Below are positions 9,895-17,200 of a stretch of 64,000 bases of DNA, in pieces; position 1 is the first letter of the stretch, and each line of letters begins with the position of its first letter. This stretch comes from Paenibacillus anaericanus (GTDB taxonomy: Bacteria; Bacillota; Bacilli; Paenibacillales; Paenibacillaceae): contig NZ_RZNY01000002.1 in NCBI RefSeq assembly GCF_003994475.1, positions 1-64,000 on the forward strand. The letters run 5' to 3'. The notes beneath the pieces are model-generated. The model ran no database searches. It was not told where the DNA came from and was given only the letters and a program-made list of their open reading frames with translations. The translations under genes and the position numbers were made by a program.

Positions 9895-10023
9895 AGATAA
9901 TGTTCGTGTATTCACGAACCTAGGAGGCTTAAGTTGATTATTTGATCAAGTTTCGATAATTTATTGGAGAGATAAAGGAACGTCAGCGAGGTAGCATGAA
10001 CACAGTGTGGAGGAACATGCTAC
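9895..10023 (-). repeat. attC-like site S1 (degenerate)
   Basis: The downstream half is clear: on the minus strand CGTGAATAC, six-base spacer ACGAAC, then ATTATCT (9895-9916), as in the better sites. The upstream half is decayed; a local inverted repeat GTAGCATG (9991-9998) with CATGCTAC (10016-10023) occupies its place just after the stop of the 224-aa gene. Confidence 0.4.
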
Positions 10024-10033
10024 ATTGAAATAC

Positions 10034-10708
10034 TTAAATAAGCTCTTCCCCCTCCAATATGTTTTTGGTTAATTGGTCTACTGCAAACCACGTTGAGACA
10101 TCATCGGCGATGTTCTTTGTCCATGCAACTATAAAATGTACTTGGCATATCTCATCCTTCAGTATTTGGTTAAACGGAATGCGAAACCCGTGATTTATGT
10201 ATTCAATAAAATTAAATCTTTCTATATCCGAATGGAGTTTCAGGGAATTCGGAATCATATCTCCATTGATTTTCCTATTCATTAATTCTTCGCCATCTTG
10301 TGTACCTAGATGAAGTCTAATTAATCTGTTTTTGTATTCAACCGACTCCAGATACTGCCCACTATTACCTCCGAACATTTCCCAATTATATCCTTTCTCC
10401 CACTCAGCTACAAAGTCACATGAATGTACAGTATTATTGGGTTTTACTCTAAAAACGGCCGCCTGAGAGTTATCGACTACCATATGTGAAGGAATATATA
10501 ACTTTGGCTTACAAATTACTAATTCAGCATCGAACTGATCGTAATAATATCCATAAAGCGTACCACCATTTGGTAGAGCGAATCTTTTATTAGGAACGTA
10601 TGTTAACTCTTCAACAAATAATTTTAGGGAGATGTCTCCCAGTGGAGTATCAATGAACGCTTCTTGTTTCAGTGATGTACCCAAGTGCCTACCTTTGAAG
10701 AGTTTCAT
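10034..10708 (-). CDS. Hypothetical protein, 224 aa (cassette-type gene)
   Basis: Soluble protein, not recognised. Its N-terminal ~60 residues look like beta strands (DTPLGDISLKLFVEE) and the remainder is mixed; no catalytic motif is evident. The start at 10708 (MKLFKG) has an unusually G-rich ribosome site, AAGGGGGGG, five bases upstream. The gene stands alone between elements S1 and S2, the pattern of a single-gene cassette. Confidence 0.65.
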   Translation of the reverse strand: MKLFKGRHLGTSLKQEAFIDTPLGDISLKLFVEELTYVPNKRFALPNGGTLYGYYYDQFDAELVICKPKLYIPSHMVVDNSQAAVFRVKPNNTVHSCDFVAEWEKGYNWEMFGGNSGQYLESVEYKNRLIRLHLGTQDGEELMNRKINGDMIPNSLKLHSDIERFNFIEYINHGFRIPFNQILKDEICQVHFIVAWTKNIADDVSTWFAVDQLTKNILEGEELI

Positions 10709-10733
10709 ACATGCCCCCCCCTTAATGGTCTTT

Positions 10734-10805
10734 CTGATGACGTTGCGCATTCCTGACTTTTAAGCAGTGACTCCCGGTTCAGCTATAGTGATGCTACTAC
10801 CTTAG
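10734..10805 (-). repeat. attC-like site S2 (degenerate, short)
   Basis: On the minus strand the L' arm CAGGAATGC (10747-10755) is identical to that of S9. The partner arm near 10785 (GTAGCATCAC) pairs only partly and the terminal heptamers are decayed. Length is about 70 bp against ~150-200 for the other sites. Confidence 0.35.
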
Positions 10806-10816
10806 AAAATAAGAGT

Positions 10817-11374
10817 TTAATACTCACTTTTCAGCTTAGAGAAAACAGCAAGATCAATGTATTTCCCTTTTTCGAACTCATGTTGCCTTAAGACACCTTC
10901 TTTGTGGAAGCCGAGCTTACTCATCAAACGGATCGACGCCTCATTCTCTGGTTCCACTTTCGCCTCGATTTTATTTACCTTCATTCTCAAAAACCCAAAA
11001 TCAATGATGCAATTCGCTACCTCTGTCATGATACCCTTACCCCAAAAATCAGGAGATAAGTCATAACCAATTTCTATACGGTTGTGTATCTTCTCGTAAT
11101 TCAAAAATCCGCATGTTCCAATCACTTTTTTGGACTCTCTATCTTCAATCATCCACCTTAAACCAGATTGTTCCTTGAAAATTTTCTTATACCAATTCAT
11201 TTCATCTACCGCATCCTCCACAGAAATAAATGGTGTGAATGACATGTATTTAACAACACCTTCGTTTGAATAAAGCTCAAAAATATCATGTCGATCTTTT
11301 TCTTCTTCTTTGCGTAGTGTGAACCGTTCTGTTTCTAACCGAGGGAAATCAATAAATGCGAATTCTGAATTCAT
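10817..11374 (-). CDS. RimJ/RimL-type GNAT N-acetyltransferase (cassette-type gene)
   Basis: About 185 residues. N-terminal PRLETERFTLR is typical of the RimJ/RimL branch, with IGYDLSPDFWGKGIMTEV and EPENEASIRLMSKLGFHKEG for cofactor binding. Most family members acetylate protein N-termini or antibiotics; the target here is unknown. GGAG lies seven bases before the ATG at 11374. It is separated from its neighbours by elements S2 and S3, so it reads as one cassette. Confidence 0.85.
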   Translation of the reverse strand: MNSEFAFIDFPRLETERFTLRKEEEKDRHDIFELYSNEGVVKYMSFTPFISVEDAVDEMNWYKKIFKEQSGLRWMIEDRESKKVIGTCGFLNYEKIHNRIEIGYDLSPDFWGKGIMTEVANCIIDFGFLRMKVNKIEAKVEPENEASIRLMSKLGFHKEGVLRQHEFEKGKYIDLAVFSKLKSEY

Positions 11375-11523
11375 GATATTTCTCCTTTTTTTCATCTCAA
11401 ATTAACAACTATATCAATAATTAAGTACCGAATTTATACACTATACAAGACTAACCTGAATATACTGAATAGCATCTATGAAATAGATAGATAATGACTT
11501 ATAGAGTGATACTCGCTGATTTC

Positions 11524-11721
11524 CAATAACTTTTGTGCATTCCCTATGTTCAAATAGCCTGAGTGACCGAAGGAAACGGTTCGTCAGACTTAGCTAATTG
11601 GATATTTCGTCTGTGTGATTTCCTGGAAAATTATTTAAATATATCATGGGAAAATGCCACCAGTAGGAATAATCATCTACATTAAACATTTTTCCACCTT
11701 TTCATTTGAATACTGTTATAC
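11524..11721 (-). repeat. attC-like site S3
   Basis: About 198 bp. On the minus strand it begins GTATAAC (11721-11715) and ends AGGGAATGC, six-base spacer ACAAAA, then GTTATTG (11530-11524). The central stem pairs only in its ATTC/GAAT core, so this site is weaker than S5, S7-S9. It fills most of the 363-base gap between the zinc-ribbon gene and the RimJ-like gene; nothing else is seen there. Confidence 0.55.
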
Positions 11722-11737
11722 AACTTAATTCATCTTC

Positions 11738-12133
11738 TTAGTCCCAATCCATATAAAAATTCACCGCTAGTTTTTCTTGCTTACAATCTGGACAATCAAT
11801 CATTTCACTCTGAATATTAATTAGAGGGACTGAAGGCATTTCTGTTCTACAAAGCGGACAATTATAGCTATTCGTATAAGATCGTGTTTCTGACTTCATA
11901 TGTAAATACACTTTATTTAACAAAAAATTGCATTCATGACAAATATACAGACCATCAAAGCATTCAAATGATTTTTCCTTTTCATTAATAAACTCTTTGA
12001 TTATTTGTCGATCCTCTTCTACCTCATACCATTCTAAAATGGAAACTAAATCTATGTATCTAAACCCAAATCCTAAATAAACATCTTGTTTGAATGAGCA
12101 ATGACCACAGCTCAAGGTACAAGCATCTCCCAC
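11738..12133 (-). CDS. Small zinc-ribbon-type protein (cassette-type gene)
   Basis: About 131 residues with four Cys clusters: C-x3-C-x2-C near the N-terminus, CHEC near 70, CPLC near 95 and CPDC near 118. This suggests two bound zinc ions; no wider family is recognised. I chose GTG 12133, eight bases after GAGGAGG; a TTG three codons upstream would touch the ribosome site. Single gene between S3 and S4. Confidence 0.65.
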   Translation of the reverse strand: MGDACTLSCGHCSFKQDVYLGFGFRYIDLVSILEWYEVEEDRQIIKEFINEKEKSFECFDGLYICHECNFLLNKVYLHMKSETRSYTNSYNCPLCRTEMPSVPLINIQSEMIDCPDCKQEKLAVNFYMDWD

Positions 12134-12153
12134 AAAACTCAACCTCCTCTTGT

Positions 12154-12352
12154 GAATCTCCTCTTCGTATTCACGAACTCTCCCCGGCTTAGATAGCTCT
12201 TATCTTAGGGGATCAATGTGTCCAGCTGAATCTTCTTCTTGAAATGCATCTACTGGACCGAGGTGCGGATGTGTCCGTTGAATCTGTTTCCCTGCCAACC
12301 GCTTCTAGCGGACCGAGGGCCACAAGGCCCGAAGCGTGAAATAATGTTATAT
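12154..12352 (-). repeat. attC-like site S4
   Basis: About 199 bp. Minus strand: ATATAAC, spacer ATT, ATTTCACGC ... CGTGAATAC, six-base spacer GAAGAG, then a decayed terminal heptamer (GAGATTC). The TAA of the upstream gene lies inside the first heptamer, as often seen in integron cassettes. It shares with S7 an inner imperfect hairpin around CTTAGATAGCTCTTATCTTA (12189-12208). GGACCGAGG occurs twice inside, suggesting the interior was duplicated. Confidence 0.6.
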
Positions 12353-12978
12353 GTAGTCGGGGCCATCTTTGAGTTTGCTTATATTTATTCTTTCTACTTT
12401 GTCAGTATCATATTTAAATTCCGTTTCATTTATCCAACCATCGAAAGTTCCATAGGGACTAATATTCAATATTTCTTTATAAGGTAATTGCATTGGATTT
12501 TCAAAATCATAGATTACTGGTTCATATTCATGTGCCCAAATGCAACCTTCAACAGCTACCTTATTATTATCTTTTCTATGATACATTGCAGCCCAACAAA
12601 ATCCTAACCCTTGATATGCTGTGTCGGGTACATAGCTTTCAGCTTTTCCCGTTTGTAAATCCACTATCGTATATCCCTGATAATCTATCCCGCACAATAA
12701 ATATTCTTTATTCTCTTTCTCAATCCATAGAAATGGAAATTGACCATAATTCCTATTAATAACTGAAACGATTTGTTCACTACTATTTGTAATAGTCCCT
12801 TTAGAGTAGCTATAACGTCTATAGTCTTCTTCATACTCGTAATATTCTATTTTCAATTTATATTTATTAGATGGTGACATATATTCATCGTAATCTTCAG
12901 ATTTATATTGTTCTTGAAATAGTATAATGCTTCTTTTCTTTCATCGATGAATCTACTTTCATTTACAATGTTTTTCAT
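12347..12978 (-). pseudogene. Unknown cassette-type gene with a frameshift
   Basis: The 177 codons from ATG 12880 to the stop at 12347 are open, but that ATG has no ribosome site and the frame is coding-like further up. A second frame starting at ATG 12978 gives MKNIVNESRFIDERKEALYYF and would fuse to the downstream frame if one T were added in the TTT run at 12917-12919. The likely product was ~210 residues. Its family is not recognised. Either a true one-base deletion or a sequencing error in a homopolymer explains it. The stop codon overlaps site S4. Confidence 0.6.
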
Positions 12979-13003
12979 GTTTATCTCGTTTATAATGCTT
13001 TGC

Positions 13004-13159
13004 CCATAACGTTTCTGTATTCACGAATCTTCACCGGATTAAGCGCATAACGCGCGTCGTCAGACTTAGCAGTTGCAAGGTTGTCCGCTGATTCTGCTAC
13101 ACCAAAAACACATTTTTCGGACCAAGGCGAATGTCCGATGCGTGAATGCTGTATTATAT
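13004..13159 (-). repeat. attC-like site S5
   Basis: About 156 bp and complete. Minus strand: ATATAAT, spacer ACA, L'' GCATTCACG ... L' CGTGAATAC, spacer AGAAAC, GTTATGG. The nine-base arms pair at all but one position (a G-U). It lies between the frameshifted gene and the four-helix membrane protein gene. Confidence 0.75.
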
Positions 13160-13195
13160 GAAGGTTCTGACTTCATTGAATAGGCATACCGTTGA

Positions 13196-13591
13196 TTATT
13201 TATTATTTTTACATTTTCTTTTCTCTGAAACCCAAATTTTTAAAAATATGATTTGAATAATGAAATGAATAGCAGGTAGAATATAGCCAAATTCTAGGTG
13301 ATATTCTGGAAAAATTTCAAATCCACCTGGTGTACGCGGTTGATACTTGACGGAGATTATAAAGAGACAACCTGGAATAACACTAAATAAAAACCATATC
13401 CATCTTAATTTCCTATTATCTGTTCTATAAAATAATACTGAATTAATTACTAAAAAAAACAAAGGTATTGCATAAAACATAATAAAAGTTTTTGCTGTAT
13501 CAGACGTGAAATCTCCTACTCTGGTACCTAATAAGAAGATGAAACTAAAATGTGCAATAATTACTAATAAAACACAAAGAAATGGTTTCAA
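13196..13591 (-). CDS. Four-helix membrane protein, unknown (cassette-type gene)
   Basis: About 131-138 residues with four predicted membrane helices (residues ~5-25, ~38-58, ~65-85, ~100-122 from TTG 13591) and a basic C-terminus (SEKRKCKNNK). No family recognised. The start is uncertain: TTG 13591 is 12 bases after AAGGAG, whereas TTG 13612 overlaps that ribosome site. Single gene between S5 and S6b. Confidence 0.55.
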   Translation of the reverse strand: MKPFLCVLLVIIAHFSFIFLLGTRVGDFTSDTAKTFIMFYAIPLFFLVINSVLFYRTDNRKLRWIWFLFSVIPGCLFIISVKYQPRTPGGFEIFPEYHLEFGYILPAIHFIIQIIFLKIWVSEKRKCKNNK

Positions 13592-13647
13592 GAGTCTTTC
13601 GCACTCCTTCAATTGTCAGGTTCTTTAACTATTATTTCAGAACTTTC

Positions 13648-13669
13648 ATATAATGTTCGTGTACAAAAA
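13648..13669 (-). repeat. attC-like half-site S6b
   Basis: Minus strand TTTTTGTAC, six-base spacer ACGAAC, ATTATAT. It has the L'-spacer-R' layout of the other sites but no recognisable upstream half; the tiny broken frame ends 16 bases before it. Confidence 0.3.
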
Positions 13670-13684
13670 TGCAGCTTGTGTTTC

Positions 13685-13791
13685 CTATTCGAGGCACCAC
13701 CATATAGGTCTATCAAATATTGATTCTCCTATTGGCCAATGATATTTGGGATATCATCTGAAGGAAATTTACCACGATATTTCTTACTCAT
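13685..13791 (-). pseudogene. Tiny cassette frame, interrupted
   Basis: AAGGGG precedes an ATG at 13791 that opens MSKKYRGKFPSDDIPNIIGQ and stops at a TAG (13729-13731). A shift of frame at that point continues PIGESIFDRPIWWCLE to a TAG at 13685. The continuity suggests a ~37-residue product broken by a one- or two-base indel. Function unknown. It is the only content of the unit between S6 and S6b. Confidence 0.35.
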
Positions 13792-13828
13792 TATTTATGC
13801 CCCTTATTTAAAGAATTTGGTGTATTTC

Positions 13829-13850
13829 GTCTAACGTTCTTGTATTCACT
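13829..13850 (-). repeat. attC-like half-site S6
   Basis: Minus strand: AGTGAATAC, spacer AAGAAC, GTTAGAC, directly after the TAA of the upstream gene. Only the distal (L'-R') half is present, as if recombination or deletion removed the rest. GTTAGAC fits the integron core-site consensus GTTRRRY. Confidence 0.5.
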
Positions 13851-14224
13851 TTACTTAGGAGCAAGATACCATTTTCCTGTTACGGATCTCCCCTCAATTG
13901 ATTCTAATAAATAACCTTCAGGGTAACTATATATTGCATGTTTTTTCTCTCCATTTTTTGTAAAACTAATATCGTACATCCTAAATGAGTTCAGCTTCGT
14001 ATACCAAAAATTCCGTTTTCCACCTTCTGACCAAACTTCAATTTCATCAATTTCTCCATCTGTTTCTTGAATTAATTTAGTAATCTCCAAAATGTGTTGT
14101 TCTTGAATAGAGAATCTAATATAGATACGTAGAGAAACATCAATTAATGCATTTACTAAAAGAACTATTAATATAGTCGTAAAAAATATCTTTTTTATAT
14201 TTGGTTTTTTTTCACATGCTCCAT
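13851..14224 (-). pseudogene. Small membrane-anchored protein, frameshifted (cassette-type gene)
   Basis: 79 codons from GTG/ATG 14090 to the stop at 13851 are open, but the same frame continues upstream through a plausible membrane anchor (KKIFFTTILIVLLVNALID). It fails to reach the start codons ATG 14224 or GTG 14215 because the A8 run (T8 at 14205-14212 on the plus strand) is one base short of keeping frame. Nine A would give a ~124-residue single-pass protein. The extracytoplasmic part is not recognised. Phase variation by slippage, decay, or a homopolymer sequencing error are all possible. Confidence 0.55.
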
Positions 14225-14260
14225 GGACTCAACTCTTTCATAACGACCTTCGGGAATTTC

Positions 14261-14406
14261 ATCTAACGTTTGTGCATTCACGAAATGACCCAGCCTTAGA
14301 TAGCTCTTATCTTAGGCTGGGTCATTTGTTGTCTGTACTTCTTCCATGATTATACATCGTGACAACCAAAGGGTGATAGCCCTGAAGCTTGAATGCTATG
14401 TTATAC
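14261..14406 (-). repeat. attC-like site S7
   Basis: 146 bp and complete. Minus strand: GTATAAC, spacer ATA, L'' GCATTCAAGC ... L' CGTGAATGC, spacer ACAAAC, GTTAGAT. One arm has an extra unpaired A, which recalls the extrahelical bases of attC sites. GTTAGAT matches the GTTRRRY core exactly. The interior carries a long hairpin, AATGACCCAGCCTTAGATA with its partner at 14308-14326. Confidence 0.75.
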
Positions 14407-14581
14407 GCAGTTACTGGCTTCTTTGAAATACTCACAAATCTCACCTTAATTAATCCCGCAGGCGCATCATAGAATTAGCATCGTAAACATTTTTTTGCGC
14501 CGGATGCATCCTTGAAAATATATCGTGTTCTTGATCTTTTCAACCAAGTTATTTCTCTCAAAACCAATCCCTAGTGATTGC

Positions 14582-14743
14582 GTATAACGTTCTTGTATCT
14601 ACGAACCCTCACCAACTTAAGGGACGAATGTTCCGGCCGCAGCGGGGTTAGGTGGTGCAGGGTTGTCTGCTTAATTCACTTCCTCGAAAATTCTTCGGCA
14701 GACCAAGGAGCGCTTGCGACGCGGCATAGATACGGTATTAGGC
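14582..14743 (-). repeat. attC-like site S8
   Basis: 162 bp and complete. Minus strand: GCCTAAT, spacer ACC, L'' GTATCTATG ... L' CGTAGATAC, spacer AAGAAC, GTTATAC. Both arms differ from the usual GCATTCACG type, and they differ in a complementary way, so pairing is preserved. The unit between S8 and S7 (14407-14581) has no supportable gene, only a short frame from TTG 14567 stopped at 14475. Confidence 0.75.
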
Positions 14744-14758
14744 GAAGGGTCAGTCTCC

Positions 14759-15865
14759 TTAAAGTTCCTTCCAAAATTTCTTCACATCAATAATCTTAAC
14801 TTTTTTGTTATCAAATAATTTGTTAACTCTGTTTCCCTCTGAATTATCGTAATAATAATAAATAACTTCATCTAATTTTTCATTGGATCTAATCTCATTA
14901 AATATATGATTATCATTATTTGGAGAGAGCCCGAGAATTGTGAGGCTACCTTCTATTTCTCTAAATCGATCTATCGCATCAAATTCTAAAAATGTTAAAT
15001 CAGGCCTATCCTGCTTAATCTTTATTGCTTCATATAGATTTCTAACAAGAGAACTATCAGAATCCTTCCACTCTTCTATCTGAGGAATAATCTCCGGCTT
15101 TTCTTTAATGCCATTTAAGAATTTAGTCATAGCTTCATTTGCCGTATTCTGCATACCTATTAGAAATTCTTTGGATTCGCCTGAATATGTAGTTAATGCA
15201 TTGGAATATAGGTGGTCAAATCCAGTTATGATATTAGCATTTTTTAGAGGGCTATCGGACATATGATTTCTCAGACTATTAGGATCATAAACATCCGCAA
15301 GTATATGAAACGCACCATGTAAATAGAAAACTTCTTTGTCTACATATTTCTCTATATTCTTATCATAATTCGTGGTAAAAATATTATCATATTGTCTAAG
15401 AAACCCTAGTAGATCGAAAGGAAATTTATGATAAACTTCTTCTATATTTCCTGCATTATAGATAGAATCGAGAATAAAGATTCTTAGCACTTCTCTGAAG
15501 TTATATCTTTCAGGGTTTACTATTTTCTCTTTAACACAAACTAAGTTATGTACTAAAAAATAATCCTCGAATCCAATAATATCGAAAGATTGATAAGAAT
15601 TCTTCTTACGATATCTTTTCTTTAAATCTGCTAAAGCTGTTCTTTCACTTTCTGTTACTGCATAGTTATCAAAAAGTCCATTAATAACTAAACTAAATTG
15701 AGAAAATAAATACATTAACCACTCCGCAACTTCACTTGGATATACATCAGCAGGAAAGTGACCTGATTTCACATTTCTAACAGCTCTATTTAAAATATGT
15801 GAATTCAAATACTCACTTCCTCCAAATTGAATATTAATTCCATTACCTACTAAGATATTCTTCAT
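14759..15865 (-). CDS. SIR2-like NAD-binding protein (cassette-type gene)
   Basis: 368 residues. The N-terminal ILVGNGINIQFGG is the glycine-rich NAD loop of SIR2-like proteins, and NIFTTNYDKNIE followed by YLHGAFH gives the Asn and His expected around the NAD site. Length and layout resemble the SIR2-like proteins of antiphage systems, many of which deplete NAD+ during infection, rather than housekeeping sirtuin deacetylases (no Cys4 zinc module). A defence role is an inference. GGAGG sits seven bases before the ATG. It is a single gene between S9 and S8. Confidence 0.78.
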   Translation of the reverse strand: MKNILVGNGINIQFGGSEYLNSHILNRAVRNVKSGHFPADVYPSEVAEWLMYLFSQFSLVINGLFDNYAVTESERTALADLKKRYRKKNSYQSFDIIGFEDYFLVHNLVCVKEKIVNPERYNFREVLRIFILDSIYNAGNIEEVYHKFPFDLLGFLRQYDNIFTTNYDKNIEKYVDKEVFYLHGAFHILADVYDPNSLRNHMSDSPLKNANIITGFDHLYSNALTTYSGESKEFLIGMQNTANEAMTKFLNGIKEKPEIIPQIEEWKDSDSSLVRNLYEAIKIKQDRPDLTFLEFDAIDRFREIEGSLTILGLSPNNDNHIFNEIRSNEKLDEVIYYYYDNSEGNRVNKLFDNKKVKIIDVKKFWKEL

Positions 15866-15898
15866 GAGTTGCCTCCAAATTCATTTTTCCGATCTTTC

Positions 15899-16057
15899 GC
15901 CTAACGTTCTTGCATTCCTGACGTTCAAGGCGGCTTAAGGCACGTAGTGCCGAGTCGTCAGACTTAGCCGGTTGGAGTGTCGCCTGAATTCACTTCATAG
16001 AGATCCCTCATGGCGACCGAGGAGCGAATGCGACGCAGCAGGAATGCTCTGTTATAC
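15899..16057 (-). repeat. attC-like site S9 (best preserved)
   Basis: 159 bp. Minus strand: GTATAAC, spacer AGA, L'' GCATTCCTG ... L' CAGGAATGC, spacer AAGAAC, GTTAGGC. The two nine-base arms pair perfectly, and the final heptamer is the canonical integron core GTTAGGC. Upstream, TTCAATGAGGGCAGTAAC (16086-16065 region) recurs in variant form before S5 and S7, so the conserved block extends a little past the heptamer. Confidence 0.8.
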
Positions 16058-16088
16058 GCTGTTACTGCCCTCATTGAACTACTTAATC

Positions 16089-16883
16089 CTACCTATAGAT
16101 AGCTATTGGTGTCACAACAATAGCTGGTCCTTTAATGAAATCAGAAAGATTTTTGCCTTTTTTATCACTTAACATTTTTCTTTTTTGTTCCCTGCTTAGG
16201 AATGAATCAAATGCAGGGACTATACTAAATACTTCTTCTTGTTTTCCTTTCGGTATAATCTTTTGTACTTTACCAAGGATATCTGCTTCACCTTCGAGAT
16301 TTGATATATCTGTTTTTAGATATTGCCGCTGCAATCGTGTATAAAAGCTGTAGCCTCTCGTTGACTCCGATTCAAAAATAATAGGGATATTTTGTTTGGT
16401 TGCATGTTCTCCCAAAGAGCTTATTCCGGCAAACATATTTGATTCTTGTTTGTCTTTGAATGGCTCCTGCCCGAATGCTTGCATTATATCAATCATGGGT
16501 GACATACTCTGAAGATCTTGCGTCATCTTAAACACCTTTGAAATAGTTATACTAGATGGAACTTCAATAATTTCTCCTCTCCTGATTTGACGCCAAATTT
16601 CATCATCGAATGCATCGAGGAATTGATTAAGATTTTCTTTAGCTAAATAATCATAGAGATTATTGAATTTAGAAGCATCAGTTCTCGCAATTTTCTGTCT
16701 TGTTTCAGTAGAGGTTTCAGCTTGCAAGTTTCCTTCTGCAAATTTTATATTTGCTTTACCCGATTTATTACTTTTTTCAGTTTCTGTCTGATCTATTGGT
16801 CCTTCTTCAATAAAGCCTTCTATCGTAGAAAGATAATCGTTCAATACACTTGTATCTAAATAAAGAAAGTTACGTAAAATCAT
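16089..16883 (-). CDS. DUF6414-like protein (cassette-type gene)
   Basis: 264 residues. The opening FLYLDTSVLNDYLSTIEGFIEE resembles the conserved start of DUF6414 proteins. A middle helical region and a C-terminal beta-rich part (GKVQKIIPKGKQEEVFSIVP) follow; no catalytic motif is visible. The family is of unknown function. GGAGG lies before the ATG at a normal distance. It is the first unit of the array in the direction of transcription, between half-site S10 and S9. Confidence 0.65.
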   Translation of the reverse strand: MILRNFLYLDTSVLNDYLSTIEGFIEEGPIDQTETEKSNKSGKANIKFAEGNLQAETSTETRQKIARTDASKFNNLYDYLAKENLNQFLDAFDDEIWRQIRRGEIIEVPSSITISKVFKMTQDLQSMSPMIDIMQAFGQEPFKDKQESNMFAGISSLGEHATKQNIPIIFESESTRGYSFYTRLQRQYLKTDISNLEGEADILGKVQKIIPKGKQEEVFSIVPAFDSFLSREQKRKMLSDKKGKNLSDFIKGPAIVVTPIAIYR

Positions 16884-16926
16884 AGAAATCTCCTCCGATT
16901 TTAATTATCTATTTTGCAGTAATTGC

Positions 16927-16946
16927 GTATAACTAGTGCATTTACG
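16927..16946 (-). repeat. attC-like half-site S10 (array head)
   Basis: Minus strand CGTAAATGC, four-base spacer ACTA, GTTATAC. Only the L'-R' half is present and it is the last recognisable site at the 5' end of the array, where an integron would have attI and a divergent integrase. Neither is present. The rest of 16947-17110 shows nothing else. Confidence 0.4.
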
Positions 16947-17117
16947 AATTCGTATATCATTTTAGGTAACAAAATGCTCACTGAAAGTGTATTATCAATC
17001 TCTTTACAGTTTCACTTCCTTTAAAATACTATTTTGGGTATAACTATCTCACCAACCTCATAATCCCCCGCCTTATATCCCACATCTAACCACTTTATCC
17101 AATATCATGTCAATGCC

Positions 17118-17141
17118 AAAACGCCCGGTTTCCCGGGCGTC
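17118..17141 (-). terminator. Terminator of the ywnB-like gene
   Basis: Near-perfect hairpin ACGCCCGG-TTTC-CCGGGCGT, with a short U-run (TTTT) on the minus strand, 60 bases past the stop. Near-duplicate of the terminator at 6638-6664. Confidence 0.75.
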
Positions 17142-17200
17142 GGATGACACTTCTGCGTATTCTCTAAATGATTGCTTCCAAAATAGATTGTTCTATTGAA

